A DNA stretch of 64,000 bases from JBFLXB01 sp964570625 (GCA_964570625.1 CAZMYW010000023.1:1-64000), one strand, 5' to 3'. Counted from the first letter of the stretch, positions 52,360 to 61,638 are shown. The notes: generated by a model not told the origin, from the letters alone. Made by a program: numbers and translations.

Positions 52360-53190
52360 GTGGCCGCGAAAATCCTTTTAATGGATAGCAACGTCCGACT
52401 GCTGAGTGCCGCGTCGGAACGTCTGAGTCACCTCGGTTACGAAGTGACGACCGCGACCCGTGTCCACGACGCGGTGCTCAAGGGCATTGTCGTCCCGCCC
52501 GATGTGTTGGTGTGCGACGTCATGATGCCGGAACTCAACGGCTGGGAGGTCAAGCGGTTGGTCGCGCATATCCCCTCGCTGGCTGAAACTCCCGTGCTGT
52601 TCCTGAGTGCGCACCACGCGTTACCGCTCGAATTCTTCGACCCGTCGGTGGGACTGGTCGACTCGCTGAAAAAAACCGCATCCGCCGACGCACTCGCGCC
52701 GGCGGTCGCCTCGCTGCTCGCGCGCCAGGTCGCACGCACGCGACTCATGGCCCATCCGCTGCGGGGACCGCTGCCGATCACCGACGCCTCGCTCCTCGAT
52801 CTGTGTCATGTGTTGGCCCGCCGATCGGCCCACGGCGTGTTGCGGCTCGCCACTCCGCTGGGGACGGCGGAATGGATCTGGTCGAACGGCGCCTTGGTCG
52901 ACGCCACCACGGACGGGCTGCAGGGGAATGAGGCGGTGTACACGGCCTTTGCCGCGCCGCTGACCGATCTGAGCGCCACGATGGATCCTCCGCCCACGGT
53001 GCCCGCGCCGCACCGCGTAACCAAACCCCTTCCGGACTTGTTGGCCGAGGCGGCGAGGCGCAGCCGAGCGGTCGGCGACGCGGACCGGTCTCAACCCGAT
53101 GCCCCGCTGCCGATGGAAACCGAAGAAGACTTTCTGGCACGCCTCGCTGCGACCGGCGTCATCCGGCTAATCCCCGTCTCAACCCGGTGA
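52360..53190 (+). CDS. Response-regulator receiver protein with PATAN/DUF4388-like domain
   Basis: 276 residues from GTG 52360 (SD GGAGG 8 nt ahead). Receiver domain 1-125: phosphorylatable Asp53 in LVCDVMMPELNGWE, SA at the Thr/Ser position, Lys104 in SLKKTAS. A second domain at about 130-215, GPLPITDASLLDLCHVLARRSAHGVLRL..WSNGALVDATTD, resembles PATAN/DUF4388 domains that act as non-DNA-binding outputs. The tail is variable. Overlaps the next gene by 4 bp, so the two are probably one signalling unit. Confidence 0.8.
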   Translation: MAAKILLMDSNVRLLSAASERLSHLGYEVTTATRVHDAVLKGIVVPPDVLVCDVMMPELNGWEVKRLVAHIPSLAETPVLFLSAHHALPLEFFDPSVGLVDSLKKTASADALAPAVASLLARQVARTRLMAHPLRGPLPITDASLLDLCHVLARRSAHGVLRLATPLGTAEWIWSNGALVDATTDGLQGNEAVYTAFAAPLTDLSATMDPPPTVPAPHRVTKPLPDLLAEAARRSRAVGDADRSQPDAPLPMETEEDFLARLAATGVIRLIPVSTR

Positions 53191-55448
53191 AGCGACTGGT
53201 GCTGATCGGGGGCGGCCAGGAGGGCCTGGAGACGCTCGCCGCCGCCGTCCGCCAGGCGCGAACCACGGTGGCGCTGATCGTTGATCCCGACCCCGGAGCG
53301 CTGGTGTTTCGACTCGAGGCCTACGGGTACGAATTCGGCGACCACGCGCGGATTCCGGTCGCCCATACGATCGACGCCATTCGGGAGGTACCCGCGGTCG
53401 ACTTGGCGGTGGACGCCACATCGGTCCGGTCCATTCGTCGGGCGGTGGCGCACGTCGCGCCCGGGGTGGACGTGATCGGCGCAGCCTCGGCGCATTACCT
53501 GTGGGAACTCGCCGATCTGCCGCCCAACGAGCGCGCGGCGCACAGCCTCAAACGATTCAAGCCGATTGCCGATCAAGTCGACCTGTCGACCCCCGGGGAA
53601 CTCGCCTACCTGATCGCCGAGTCGGCTCGTCTGGTCGCCGGCGCGGACGCCGTACGGGTGTACCGCTGGGACGACACGCGCCAGCGCTTGGTCCCCCTGG
53701 GCGCGTGGGGTAGTCCGCCCGGGGTCTCACCGCTGGCCGTCCGCGCAGCGCGTGAACGCCGCGTGATCGCGGCGGCGACCGGCGACCCCTCCGCCACGTG
53801 GCTCTTGGAAGATGAAGGAGCCGCGGCGGCGCTCGCGGCCCCGATGACGAGCGAAGACGACGTCCTGAGCGTGGTTGAACTGTGGCGGGCGGAAGGCCGC
53901 GGTCCGTTCCCGCCGGAGACCGCGGGTTGGCTCACCGACTTCGGGCACTCGGCGGTCCGCGCGTTCAAGAAACTCCGCACGTTGCGCGAGGTGCGCGAAC
54001 TGGCGCAGGGTGAGGCGACGCGACGCGACCTCAAGGGATTCCTCGCCGCCGAGGGACCCATTCGCCATCGACTGCAGCGCGGAGTGGAGTCCCTGGCGGC
54101 GATTCTCCAGGCCAGCGCCGTGCATTTGTACGTTCGGGCTCCTCAGACCGGCGAAATTCTGCTCCAAGCGTCCACGTCGTTGCGGCTGGACCAGTCGGGC
54201 TCCGCGCGTATCCCATGGGGCGTCGGTCTGGTCGGAGAAGTCGCCAAGTTCAACCGGCCGGCGGTCATGAGGGAACACCTGGAAGAGGCATCAAGCGGCG
54301 CGGGGCGGTCGCTGATCGCCGCACCGCTTTCGGTGGGGAAAGAGGCGGTCGGGGTGCTGGTGGTCGAGGCGCCGCCGGCCGTCGAAGTCACGACCCGGTT
54401 GACCACGCTCCTGGCCGAGGCAGGCGAGATCCTCGGGGCATCGATTGCCAGCGACGTGGAACGCCACAAGATGTCGCAGAAGGTGGTCAAGCTGTCCGCG
54501 GTCAACGAAGAGGGTCTGCAGCTGCTCTCCTTGACCGACCGCGACAAAGTGTTGCTCACGGCCACGGCGTCGACCGCGATGATTCTGGACGCCGAGGCCG
54601 TGGTCCTGCGCATCCGGGAACGGCGCGGAGAGCGCCTGCTGGTGGGCAGCACGTATGGCTTGCACCGCGACGAGATCGACGCGGCGCTCGTGCGCATCGA
54701 TCAGGCGGTGGCGGCGCGGGTGGCCGAGTCTCGGGCGTTCCTGCGCAGCGACCGCCTGGACGCGTTCGGCGTCGAGTTGCCCGCCGTGTTTCCGTACCGC
54801 ACCGTGATGGCGGGTCCGCTGTTCGCCGGCGACCGTCTCGTGGGCACGGTCTCGGCGTACAATAAGGTGTTGTATCACTCGTTCGCCTGCGGCGCATTCG
54901 ACCACGACGATCAAGAGATTCTCGAGAAATTTTCCTTCTACATGGGGCGGGCGTTGGTCCAGGCCCAGGAATTCCGCGAGCGCCAGGCACTGATTACGAT
55001 CGACGAGGTCACCGGACTGCGTAACCGACGCTACCTTGATCTGCGGCTGCCAGAAGAGATCCGACGCGCCGAGCGCTACCAACGCAAGGTGTCGCTGCTG
55101 ATCATGGAGGTTGCCGACTTTACCGAACTGAGCCGCGCGTTCACCGCCCAGGGTCGGGACGAACTGCTGCGGGCGCTGGCGGGCATGGTCCGCGAGACGT
55201 TCCGTAACGTGGATATTCTGGCGCGTCTGGAAGACGCTCGGTTCGCGATCGTGATGCCCGACACCGGAGACGCGATGCGGGACGTCCTGGACCGACTGCT
55301 GCAGGCCGTGGACACATTCCGCTTGCGCGGCAGCGACGGACAGGCCCTCGAAGTGACGCTCTCGGTCGGCACCTGTACGTACCCGGCCGAGGCGGCGAGC
55401 GTCCAGGAGCTCCTCGAACGCGCGGCGCAGTTGCGACCGCTGGAATAG
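53187..55448 (+). CDS. Rossmann-GAF-GAF-GAF-degenerate GGDEF signalling protein
   Basis: 753 residues. About 1-110: Rossmann-like nucleotide-binding fold (KRLVLIGGGQEGLETLAAAV, ALIVDPDPGALVFRLEAYG). Three GAF-like domains at about 135-275, 300-430 and 440-600. About 605-750: GGDEF fold (DEVTGLRNRRYLDLRLPEEIRRAERYQRKVSLLIMEV), in which the active site reads RLEDARFAIVM instead of R.GGDEF, so it cannot make c-di-GMP. It probably senses small ligands and passes a signal through protein contact. Coupled to the receiver/PATAN gene. Confidence 0.8.
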   Translation: MKRLVLIGGGQEGLETLAAAVRQARTTVALIVDPDPGALVFRLEAYGYEFGDHARIPVAHTIDAIREVPAVDLAVDATSVRSIRRAVAHVAPGVDVIGAASAHYLWELADLPPNERAAHSLKRFKPIADQVDLSTPGELAYLIAESARLVAGADAVRVYRWDDTRQRLVPLGAWGSPPGVSPLAVRAARERRVIAAATGDPSATWLLEDEGAAAALAAPMTSEDDVLSVVELWRAEGRGPFPPETAGWLTDFGHSAVRAFKKLRTLREVRELAQGEATRRDLKGFLAAEGPIRHRLQRGVESLAAILQASAVHLYVRAPQTGEILLQASTSLRLDQSGSARIPWGVGLVGEVAKFNRPAVMREHLEEASSGAGRSLIAAPLSVGKEAVGVLVVEAPPAVEVTTRLTTLLAEAGEILGASIASDVERHKMSQKVVKLSAVNEEGLQLLSLTDRDKVLLTATASTAMILDAEAVVLRIRERRGERLLVGSTYGLHRDEIDAALVRIDQAVAARVAESRAFLRSDRLDAFGVELPAVFPYRTVMAGPLFAGDRLVGTVSAYNKVLYHSFACGAFDHDDQEILEKFSFYMGRALVQAQEFRERQALITIDEVTGLRNRRYLDLRLPEEIRRAERYQRKVSLLIMEVADFTELSRAFTAQGRDELLRALAGMVRETFRNVDILARLEDARFAIVMPDTGDAMRDVLDRLLQAVDTFRLRGSDGQALEVTLSVGTCTYPAEAASVQELLERAAQLRPLE

Positions 55449-55451
55449 GCC

Positions 55452-55748
55452 ATGGCGTCCACGCCCCCGACCACCGACTTGCAAGAACTGCTGACCGCGC
55501 TGGAGGAACGGGTGCGGCGCGCCGCGCAGGCTATCCACCGTTTGAAGGCGGACAATGTTCGGCTCACTCGCGATCTCGCGTCGTCGACCGCGCGCGCGGC
55601 CGACTGGCAGCAACGGTGTGTCGCGTGGGAGCGGGAACGCACCTCGCTGGAGACCCGCCTGGAGCGCCTGCTCAGCGAAATAGACCACCTTGCCAACGCG
55701 CACGAAGGAGCGGAGCCATCCCATGACCTCGCAGACCGTCAACGTTGA
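55452..55748 (+). CDS. ZapB-like coiled-coil protein
   Basis: 98 residues, predicted coiled coil at about 8-80 (LQELLTALEERVRRAAQAIHRLKADNVRLTRDL). Size, coil and position directly upstream of zapA (26-bp overlap) fit the ZapB/'cell division protein' gene often paired with zapA. It would help organise the FtsZ ring through ZapA; function inferred from context. Confidence 0.7.
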   Translation: MASTPPTTDLQELLTALEERVRRAAQAIHRLKADNVRLTRDLASSTARAADWQQRCVAWERERTSLETRLERLLSEIDHLANAHEGAEPSHDLADRQR

Positions 55749-56034
55749 AATTTTCGGAGAGCGATACGTCCTCAAAGGCGATGCCGATCCGGAGTACGTG
55801 AAGCGACTTGCGGGCGTGGTCGACCGCAAGATCCGCGAAGCGGCCGGCCAACTCCCGGGCACCCCGCTCGGCAAACTCGCCATCCTCGCGGCCGTGAACC
55901 TGGCCCATGACTACGTCACACTCCTCGAGGAAGCGTCCAAGAAGGACTCCGCGATCGCCCATGCGTCGAGACGCACCAAAGATTTGATCGACAGCATCGA
56001 AGAACAATTCGAAGATCTTGATCTCCCGTTGTGA
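55723..56034 (+). CDS. zapA: Cell division protein ZapA
   Basis: 103 residues from ATG 55723. VNVEIFGERYVLKGDADPEYVKRLAGVVDRKIREAA is the ZapA N-terminal domain, followed by the long helix KLAILAAVNLAHDYVTLLEEA. It bundles FtsZ filaments at mid-cell. The 6S RNA candidate follows, as in E. coli (zapA-ssrS). Confidence 0.92.
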   Translation: MTSQTVNVEIFGERYVLKGDADPEYVKRLAGVVDRKIREAAGQLPGTPLGKLAILAAVNLAHDYVTLLEEASKKDSAIAHASRRTKDLIDSIEEQFEDLDLPL

Positions 56035-56044
56035 TCGACGTTGC

Positions 56045-56073
56045 TTGAATTCCCACCGACCTTTTGCTAAGCT
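56045..56073 (+). promoter_or_regulatory. Promoter of the 6S RNA candidate
   Basis: TTGAAT (56045-56050), 17-bp spacer, TAAGCT (56068-56073); predicted transcription start at about 56080-56082. Confidence 0.55.
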
Positions 56074-56080
56074 GACCACG

Positions 56081-56260
56081 AGTGCCCCTGCTGTGTGCGC
56101 GAGTCGGCGGGATGTTTGTGCCAACAGTTGTGAAACGGGAGCCTTCCACGTAGAGATGGTGTGCACGCCTCGCTGAGCGGGGAAGCCTAAAATCTCTCGG
56201 AGGCGCCCACTTGGAGCCCTAAGGCTTCAAACGATTCCGTCACCACGGCATGGTGGGGGT
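56081..56260 (+). ncRNA. ssrS: 6S RNA candidate
   Basis: About 180 nt. The segment CCTCGCTGAGCGGGGAAGCC followed by TAAAAT matches the E. coli 6S stretch in which a hairpin is followed by GAAGCCTTAAAAC. CACTTGGAGCCCTAAGGCTTC parallels CACCTTGAACCAAGGGTTC. The left end CCCCTGCTGTG can pair with CACGGCATGGTGGGG near 56243-56257, closing a long rod with a central bubble. The position after zapA and an upstream promoter agree. 6S RNA sequesters sigma-70 RNA polymerase in stationary phase. Exact ends are estimates. Confidence 0.75.
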
Positions 56261-56617
56261 CAACACGCACGATAGAGGGATGGTCGCGACGCGACACCCG
56301 GGATCTCTTCGGTGACAGACGGCTGGGTCATGACAAGATCGACAAGTGGCACGGTTGGACCGGGGGTTGTCGCCGGTCCACCTTCTGGTATAGATCGCAA
56401 AGAGTTTCCGGATGCAACCCACGTCACCGTGGTGTGTGATCAGTCGCCTCCGGTGGTCTAGCCGCCTCTCGCCGCTCGTCGTTCCCACCGCCTTCGCCAT
56501 CTCCCCTCGCGCCGGCGCCTAATCGCTCCGCACGTCGTGTCGTCAACCGCTTGTCGTCCCACCGGGCGACTCCTCGCTCGGTGGTGCGCGACATACGCGA
56601 GGTAGGGAGGGCTGACT
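56261..56617. other. Untranslated region between 6S RNA and rny
   Basis: 357 bp without a gene I can support. It holds a hairpin GGACCGG-GGGTTGTCG-CCGGTCC (56357-56379), a possible 6S terminator or processing site, and the rny SD at 56604-56610. The 5-formyltetrahydrofolate cycloligase gene that follows 6S RNA in enterobacteria is absent. Confidence 0.5.
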
Positions 56618-58186
56618 ATTTCTACATCGATAATTTGGCTCATTGTCATCGGGGTAATCGCGGCATTCGCGGGAGTCGGCCTCGGGGTCTTCATCACCCG
56701 TCTGCTCGGCCGACAGGCGGTGGACCAGGCCAAGCAGGAATCGGCCCGACTCGTCGAAGACGCGCGACGGGACATCGACCGGCTCCAAAAAGAAGCGACG
56801 CTGGAAGCCAAGGACAAGCTGTACCAGGCCCGGCAAGCCTTCGAACAAGAAAACCGCGAACGCCGAAACGAGTTGGTCGAGCAAGAACGCCGTGTGAACC
56901 AGCGCGAACAGACGCTTGAGAAAAAGGTCAGCACGGCGGACCGGAAGGAGAACGACCTCACACGGAAGGACCGGGACCTGACCTCGCGCGAGCAATCGGT
57001 CACGAACAAGGAGCTGCAAGTCGACCAGGCGCTCCTGCAGCAACGTGCGCAGCTCGAGGCGCTGAGCGGCATGACCGCGGAGGAGGCCAAGAAAAGCCTC
57101 ATCACCGCGATGGAAGAGGAGGCCCGCTACGAAGGGATCAAACTGACCAAACGCATCGAAGACGAGGCGCGCGAAGGAGCCGAGCGTACGGCCCGCGAGA
57201 TCATCGTGTCGTCGTTGCAACGGTACGCGCACGACTACGTCCAGGAGGCGACGGTGTCGGTCGTCCAGCTGCCCAACGACGAGATGAAGGGGCGCATCAT
57301 TGGACGCGAAGGCCGCAACATTCGCGCGCTGGAGGCCGCCACCGGCATCGATCTGGTGATCGACGACACACCGGAGACGATCCTCATCTCCGGGTTCGAC
57401 CCGTTTCGCCGGGAAGTCGCCAAGATCGCGCTCGAGCGGTTGATGCACGACGGACGGATCCACCCCGCGCGCATCGAAGAGGTGGTCGACAAGGTCCGCA
57501 AAGAGACCGAAAAACTCATGATCGCGGAAGCCGAGCAAGTGCTCTTCGACCTCGGCATTCAGGGCATGCACCCCGACCTGGTCAAGTTGCTCGGCAAACT
57601 CAAATACCGCACCAGTTACGGGCAGAACAACCTCGTCCACGCCCGGGAGGCCGCGTTCATCTGCGCCATCATGGCGACCGAATTGGGCTTGGACGTCAAA
57701 CTCGCCAAGCGCGCCGCGATCCTGCACGACGTGGGAAAGGCCGTGAGCCACGAGGAGGAAGGCACGCACCCCAACCTGGGCGGCGACTACGCGCGCAAGT
57801 GCGGCGAAGATCCGCGGGTGGTGAACGCGATCATGGCCCACCACGGAGACATCGAGTGGATCTCGCCGGAAGGCGTGCTGGTGGCGGTCGCGGAGGGCCT
57901 TTCCGCCTCCCGTCCCGGCGCCAGGCGCGAGGCGTACGAGTCCTACATCAAGCGGTTGGAGAAACTGGAGGAGATCGCGACGTCGTTCAAGGGCGTGGAC
58001 AAGGCGTACGCGATCCGCGCCGGGCGCGAGGTGCGCGTGATCGTCAACCAGGACGGCGTGTCCGAGGCGGAGTCCGCACAAATCTCGCGAGAGATGGCTA
58101 AGCGGGTGGAAAGCGAACTGACCTATCCCGGCCAGATTAAGATCACCGTGATCCGAGAGAGTCGTTACGTGGAGTACGCGAAATAA
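56618..58186 (+). CDS. rny: Ribonuclease Y, probable ATT start codon
   Basis: 522 residues if started at ATT 56618, the normal RNase Y length (about 520). SD AGGGAGG (56604-56610) is 7 nt ahead. The first residues STSIIWLIVIGVIAAFAGVGLGVFI form the expected N-terminal membrane anchor. A TAG lies in frame at 56603, and the first ATG/GTG/TTG in frame is GTG 56720, which would delete the anchor. Then a long coiled coil (about 35-200), KH domain (GRIIGREGRNIRALEAATG) and HD domain (ILHDVGKAVSHEEEGTHPNLGG). It is a membrane endoribonuclease initiating mRNA decay. Confidence 0.93.
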   Translation: MSTSIIWLIVIGVIAAFAGVGLGVFITRLLGRQAVDQAKQESARLVEDARRDIDRLQKEATLEAKDKLYQARQAFEQENRERRNELVEQERRVNQREQTLEKKVSTADRKENDLTRKDRDLTSREQSVTNKELQVDQALLQQRAQLEALSGMTAEEAKKSLITAMEEEARYEGIKLTKRIEDEAREGAERTAREIIVSSLQRYAHDYVQEATVSVVQLPNDEMKGRIIGREGRNIRALEAATGIDLVIDDTPETILISGFDPFRREVAKIALERLMHDGRIHPARIEEVVDKVRKETEKLMIAEAEQVLFDLGIQGMHPDLVKLLGKLKYRTSYGQNNLVHAREAAFICAIMATELGLDVKLAKRAAILHDVGKAVSHEEEGTHPNLGGDYARKCGEDPRVVNAIMAHHGDIEWISPEGVLVAVAEGLSASRPGARREAYESYIKRLEKLEEIATSFKGVDKAYAIRAGREVRVIVNQDGVSEAESAQISREMAKRVESELTYPGQIKITVIRESRYVEYAK

Positions 58187-58190
58187 CGGC

Positions 58191-58976
58191 ATGAACCTGT
58201 TATTGATCGGTGACATCATCGGCGAACCCGGCCGCCGGATCTTGAGCCAGCACCTCCACGTCCTCAAACACGACTACCGGATCGATGTGGCGGTGGGGAA
58301 CGCGGAGAACGCGGCCGGAGGATTCGGGGTGACGCCCCGGATCGCCGAGGACCTGTTCGGCATGGGGTTCGACATCCTGACCACCGGCAACCACGTCTGG
58401 GACAAGAAAGAGATCCTGTCGTACATCCGCGATCACCCCAGTCTGCTGAGGCCCGCGAACTACCCGGACGGCGCGCCCGGATGCGGCCGGGCGGTCGTCA
58501 CCACCCCCGCGGGCGACAAGGTCGGCATCCTGCATCTGATGGGCCGCGTGTATATGCCCGCCTCGCTCGACTGCCCGTTTCGCGTGGGCGATCGGGAAAT
58601 CGAGAAGTTGAGGACCGAAACCAACGTGATTCTGGTGGACATGCACGGAGAGGCGACGTCCGAGAAATCCAGCATCGGCTGGCATTTCGACGGGCGAGTG
58701 AGCGCGGTGCTCGGCACCCACACCCACGTGCAGACCGCGGACGAGCGCATCCTCCCGCACGGGACGGCGTTCCTCACCGACGTGGGGATGACCGGCCCGA
58801 TCGATTCGGTCATCGGGGTCAAGACCGAGGAGGCGATCCAGAAGTTCCTGACCCAGATGCCGAAGAAATTCGAGACCGCGACCGGTCCGTCGGTGCTCTC
58901 CGGCGCCGTCGTGGAGGTGGACAACGTCACCGGCAAGGCCGTCTCCATCAAGCGGATTCGCATCACCGATCCGTAA
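58191..58976 (+). CDS. ymdB: YmdB-family metallophosphoesterase
   Basis: 261 residues. Metal ligands in LLIGDIIGEPGRRIL (GD), NAENAAGGFG, TTGNHVWDKKE (GNH), VDMHGEATSEK and VLGTHTHVQTAD (GTHTH). B. subtilis YmdB is a cyclic-nucleotide phosphodiesterase acting with RNase Y in biofilm decisions. Four bp after rny, so cotranscribed. Confidence 0.93.
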   Translation: MNLLLIGDIIGEPGRRILSQHLHVLKHDYRIDVAVGNAENAAGGFGVTPRIAEDLFGMGFDILTTGNHVWDKKEILSYIRDHPSLLRPANYPDGAPGCGRAVVTTPAGDKVGILHLMGRVYMPASLDCPFRVGDREIEKLRTETNVILVDMHGEATSEKSSIGWHFDGRVSAVLGTHTHVQTADERILPHGTAFLTDVGMTGPIDSVIGVKTEEAIQKFLTQMPKKFETATGPSVLSGAVVEVDNVTGKAVSIKRIRITDP

Positions 58977-58994
58977 CGTAGGCACGTGGTGCCT

Positions 58995-60383
58995 ATGAAT
59001 CTGTTCGACTACGCTGCCTCTCCAGAGGAACCACCCCGCCAGATCTACACGGTCTCAGATCTGACTGCCCTCGTGCGCCGACGCTTGGAGGGCGACTTCG
59101 GCGACCTCTGGGTCGAAGGCGAGGTCTCCAACCTGCGTAGTCCAGGGTCCGGGCACTGCTACCTGACGCTCAAGGACGAGCAGAGCCAACTTCGCGCCGT
59201 GGTGTTTCGTTCCGTGGCGCGCGTACTGAAATTCGCCCTCAAAGACGGCCTACACCTCGTATGCCGCGGCCATCTGACGGTGTATGAACCGCGCGGCGAA
59301 TATCAACTCGTGGTGGATTACGTGGAGCCCAAAGGCGCGGGCGCGTTACAGCTCGCGTTCGAGCAGCTCAAGGAACGCCTGGCCCGCGAGGGGCTCTTCG
59401 ACGCCGCGCGCAAGCGGCCGTTCCCGTTCCTCCCAACCCGGATCGGCATCATCACCTCCCCCGCGGGCGCCGTGATCCGGGATATGCTGCACGTGCTCAA
59501 CCGGCGCTTCCCCACCGTTCCGGTGTTGATCCTCCCGGTCCCGGTGCAGGGGACCGGCGCGGCCGGGAAAATCGCGGACGCCATCGACCACGCCAACACG
59601 CTGACCGTTCGGCTTCGGCCCGACGTGTTGGTGGTGGCACGCGGCGGGGGTTCCCTCGAAGATCTCTGGGCGTTCAACGAGGAGATTGTCGCCCGCGCCA
59701 TCGCCGCGTCGGCGATCCCGGTGGTGTCGGCGGTGGGACACGAGACGGACTACACCATCGCGGATTTCGTGGCCGATCTGCGGGCGCCCACGCCCTCGGC
59801 TGCGGCCGAACTCATCGTCCCACGGCGTGATCACCTGACTGCCGCGGTCACGACCGCGCGAGGACGGCTTGTGGCGGCGGTTCGCGACGACCTGACCAAT
59901 CGGCGGACGCGCGTGCTGGCCGAGTTGCGGGCGCTGCGCAGCCCGGCGCGGTTGGTCGAGCGCTCGTTGTTGCGTGTGGACGACCTGTTTTCGAGACTGC
60001 GGGACGGCATGACACGCCTGATCCATCGCCAACGCGAGCAACGTCGGTTTCTCGCACGCGCCGTGCTGGCGGCGCATCCGCGTCGACGCCTCGACACCGC
60101 CCGCCTAGTTCACCGCCGGGCGACCGAGCGTCTGACCGCTCGTATACGCGTGATGTTGGCCGACGCCAACAGCCGCGCCGGTGCACTCGCCGCCCGCCTG
60201 GACGCGCTCAGTCCTTTGGCCATTCTCGGCCGAGGGTACAGCCTGACGCGTGTGCTCCCCTCGAAACGGCTGGTTCGCTCCGCGTCCGACGTCGCTCCCG
60301 GCGATCACCTGCTCATCACGTTGGGACACGGGGAGATCACCGCCGAGGCCCGCGACGTTCGCGACGACTCCACGCCCCCCTGA
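58995..60383 (+). CDS. xseA: Exodeoxyribonuclease VII large subunit
   Basis: 462 residues from ATG 58995 (a GTG at 58986 is also in frame). OB-fold start YTVSDLTALVRRRLEGDFGDLWVEGEVSNLRSPGSGHCYLTLKD. The catalytic region has IGIITSPAGAVIRDMLHVL, ARGGGSLEDLWAFNEE and SAVGHETDYTIADFVADLRAPTPSAAAE. A long helical C-terminal region ends in LAILGRGYSLTRV. It degrades single-stranded DNA with XseB; no xseB gene follows here. Confidence 0.96.
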   Translation: MNLFDYAASPEEPPRQIYTVSDLTALVRRRLEGDFGDLWVEGEVSNLRSPGSGHCYLTLKDEQSQLRAVVFRSVARVLKFALKDGLHLVCRGHLTVYEPRGEYQLVVDYVEPKGAGALQLAFEQLKERLAREGLFDAARKRPFPFLPTRIGIITSPAGAVIRDMLHVLNRRFPTVPVLILPVPVQGTGAAGKIADAIDHANTLTVRLRPDVLVVARGGGSLEDLWAFNEEIVARAIAASAIPVVSAVGHETDYTIADFVADLRAPTPSAAAELIVPRRDHLTAAVTTARGRLVAAVRDDLTNRRTRVLAELRALRSPARLVERSLLRVDDLFSRLRDGMTRLIHRQREQRRFLARAVLAAHPRRRLDTARLVHRRATERLTARIRVMLADANSRAGALAARLDALSPLAILGRGYSLTRVLPSKRLVRSASDVAPGDHLLITLGHGEITAEARDVRDDSTPP

Positions 60384-60399
60384 GAACGCACACGCCCTC

Positions 60400-61626
60400 A
60401 TGGACGCAACACTCACGCTCACGGTGAAATCCACCGCCCTGGGACGCCTGTCTTCCGGCCACCCGTGGATTTACGCCAACGAACTCGCGAAGCCGCCGAA
60501 GACCTCCGAGCCCGGCTGCGTGGTTGATGTTCGAACCGGTCGCGGCGAATGGATCGGCCGAGGGTATTACAACCCCAAATCAGTCATCGCCGTCCGTTTG
60601 CTCGCGCGCGAGGCGGTTGCAATCGACCAGGCGTTTTTTGGCCGAAGGATCGACCGGGCGCAAGCGCTGCGCGAGCAGGTACTCAGCGGCGAGGAAGCGT
60701 ATCGGGTGGTGTTCGGCGAAGCCGACGATATGCCGGGGCTCATTGTGGATCGGTACGGCTCGGTCCTGGTCGCCCAAATCCTGACCGCGGGTATGGATCG
60801 ATTGACCGACGCGATCCTCAACGCGTTGATCGCACGGTTCCACCCCGCCGCGCTCGTGGCGCGAAACGACACCGCCTCCCGCAAGCTGGAGGGCCTGCCC
60901 ACGGAGAAACGCCTGTTATACGGCACGCAGCCTTCCGAACTCGTCATCACGAAGAACGGACTGCAATTCGCCATCGACGTGTGGGACGGGCAGAAGACCG
61001 GATTCTTTTTGGACCAGTCGGCCAACTATCGTGCGCTGGCGCCGTGGGCCAAGGATGCACGGGTGCTCGACGCGTTCTGCTACTCCGGTGCATGGGGTCT
61101 ACACGCGCTTCGGGAGGGTGCCGCATCCGTGCTGGGTCTGGATGCGTCCGAGAACGCGCTGGCCACGGCGCGCCTCAACGCTCGGCGCAACGGATTGGAC
61201 GGACGCACGGAGTATCGACGCGCCGACGTCTTCACCGAGTTGCGGCGGCTGTTGGCGGCACGGGAACGGTACGACCTGATTATCCTGGATCCACCGTCGT
61301 TCGCCAAAACGCGCAAAGACAAGCCGCGTGCGCTGCGCGGCTACAAGGAGATCAACCGGCTCGCCATGTCCTTGCTCTCGCCCGGGGGGACCCTGGTGAC
61401 GTGTTCCTGCTCCCACCTGATCGACGGCCCCTCGTTTCACGATGTGCTGGTCGAAGCCGCGACGGACGCGAAACGCGCGTTCCGCGTCACCGCCCGCCGT
61501 ACGCAAGGCCCTGATCATCCGATCGTCCTTGGCATTCCGGAAACCGAATACTTGCAGTGCGTGATCCTGCACGAGCGAGCGGAGGAGCCGTCACGAGCGC
61601 TGGCTCCGGTTTCGGCGTCATGCTAA
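60400..61626 (+). CDS. RlmI-like class I rRNA large-subunit methyltransferase
   Basis: 408 residues from ATG 60400. PUA domain at the N-terminus (GHPWIYANELAK, VDVRTGRGEWIGRGYYNPKS). EADDMPGLIVDRYGSVLVAQ and GQKTGFFLDQSANYRAL precede the SAM-binding region VLDAFCYSGAWGLHAL, and the LDPPSFAK motif and CSCSH are catalytic. The E. coli relative RlmI makes m5C1962 in 23S rRNA. Starts 16 bp after xseA. Confidence 0.92.
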   Translation: MDATLTLTVKSTALGRLSSGHPWIYANELAKPPKTSEPGCVVDVRTGRGEWIGRGYYNPKSVIAVRLLAREAVAIDQAFFGRRIDRAQALREQVLSGEEAYRVVFGEADDMPGLIVDRYGSVLVAQILTAGMDRLTDAILNALIARFHPAALVARNDTASRKLEGLPTEKRLLYGTQPSELVITKNGLQFAIDVWDGQKTGFFLDQSANYRALAPWAKDARVLDAFCYSGAWGLHALREGAASVLGLDASENALATARLNARRNGLDGRTEYRRADVFTELRRLLAARERYDLIILDPPSFAKTRKDKPRALRGYKEINRLAMSLLSPGGTLVTCSCSHLIDGPSFHDVLVEAATDAKRAFRVTARRTQGPDHPIVLGIPETEYLQCVILHERAEEPSRALAPVSASC

Positions 61627-61638
61627 GATGCGCCGTCC

